From contig JAQTTS010000121.1 in the NCBI GenBank assembly GCA_028710655.1, forward strand, positions 1 through 6,418: a stretch of 6,418 bases of DNA, written 5' to 3'. The notes under the pieces are model-generated. The model was not told the origin of the DNA. It ran no database searches and worked only from the letters and a program-made list of their open reading frames with translations. Positions 6,088 through 6,418 of this stretch are shown in pieces (position 1 is the stretch's first letter; the number at the start of each line of letters is the position of its first letter). The translations under genes were made by a program, and so were the position numbers. The DNA is from Dehalococcoidales bacterium (GTDB taxonomy: Bacteria; Chloroflexota; Dehalococcoidia; Dehalococcoidales; UBA5760).

Positions 6088-6418
6088 ATGGAAAAAATCA
6101 TCGAACTGCGCAAACAGCGCACCGCCCTGGTGGGCAAGGCCGAAGCCATAATAAGCAAGGCTGAGGGCGAGAAACGCAACCTCACCCCCGAGGAATCGGG
6201 CGAATACGACAAAATCCTTGCCGACATCCGTGAAAACAAGAGCCAGGAGACCCGCTATATCGAGTTGCATGGTCTCCAGGACGAGCTGAAGGGCCACGAG
6301 CCGATCCGGCCTGTCCCCGGCACCACCACGGCCAGAAGATCAGTGGGCCGTCAGTTCATCGAATCCCGCCAGTACCAGGATATGCTTAAAAGGGGCGTCT
6401 TCGAGTCCGATACCTTTG
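6088..6418 (+). CDS. HK97-family major capsid protein, N-terminal part
   Basis: The frame starts at ATG 6088, with GGAGG (6079-6083) 4 nt upstream, and stays open to the right edge, giving 110 residues. The N-terminal ~70 residues are highly charged and probably coiled coil: KIIELRKQRTALVGKAEAI (3-21), then KRNLTPEESGEYDKILADI (29-47). This is the typical delta-domain start of HK97-type capsid proteins, which acts as an internal scaffold and is cut off by the protease encoded just upstream. A Pro/Thr/Arg-rich stretch, EPIRPVPGTTTARRSVGR (71-88), is a likely linker to the shell-forming domain and could contain the cleavage site, which I cannot place exactly. The HK97 shell fold itself lies beyond the window, so the call rests on this N-terminus and on gene order. 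Confidence 0.88.
   Translation, partial: MEKIIELRKQRTALVGKAEAIISKAEGEKRNLTPEESGEYDKILADIRENKSQETRYIELHGLQDELKGHEPIRPVPGTTTARRSVGRQFIESRQYQDMLKRGVFESDTF

Overview
The window is part of a tailed double-stranded DNA phage or prophage of the HK97-capsid type (Caudoviricetes). From about 1339 to the right edge the plus strand carries the classic packaging and head module in its usual order: P27-type small terminase, large terminase, portal, prohead protease and the start of the major capsid protein. The genes are tightly packed: a 1-nt overlap joins terS to terL, and 9-nt and 10-nt gaps lie on either side of the portal/protease block. Most starts have Shine-Dalgarno sites. This fits a bacterial host, but nothing here fixes the host lineage. 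No integrase, attachment site or tRNA is visible, so free phage and prophage cannot be told apart.

The left edge (1-476, plus) holds the C-terminal part of a beta-class DNA amino-methyltransferase whose start lies outside the window. The 473-1249 block runs the other way (minus strand). It holds a RAMA-domain protein with a C-terminal Cys/His cluster (818-1249), a strong intrinsic terminator just after it (767-806), a headless remnant that reads like the end of a second RAMA protein (659-760), and a 56-residue unknown gene (473-643). The stop codon of this small gene shares a TTAA with the methyltransferase stop. RAMA domains are known companions of restriction and methylation enzymes, so this reversed cassette beside a methyltransferase is the most accessory-looking and least conventional part of the window.

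Two features stand out in the head module. The 659-residue portal is much longer than a classical HK97 portal because it ends in a domain resembling the C-terminus of phage Mu F / SPP1 gp7 head-morphogenesis proteins. A 10-bp hairpin with a T-rich tail lies between the portal and protease genes, where it looks like an intrinsic terminator or attenuator inside the late operon.

Together, the terminases recognise and pump DNA through the portal. The protease matures a shell made from a capsid protein whose N-terminus looks like the usual scaffold-like delta domain. The methyltransferase and perhaps the RAMA protein would deal with DNA modification, possibly as protection from host restriction. 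I found no wholly new multi-gene system. The RAMA/zinc/small-ORF cassette with its remnant is the best candidate for something undescribed.
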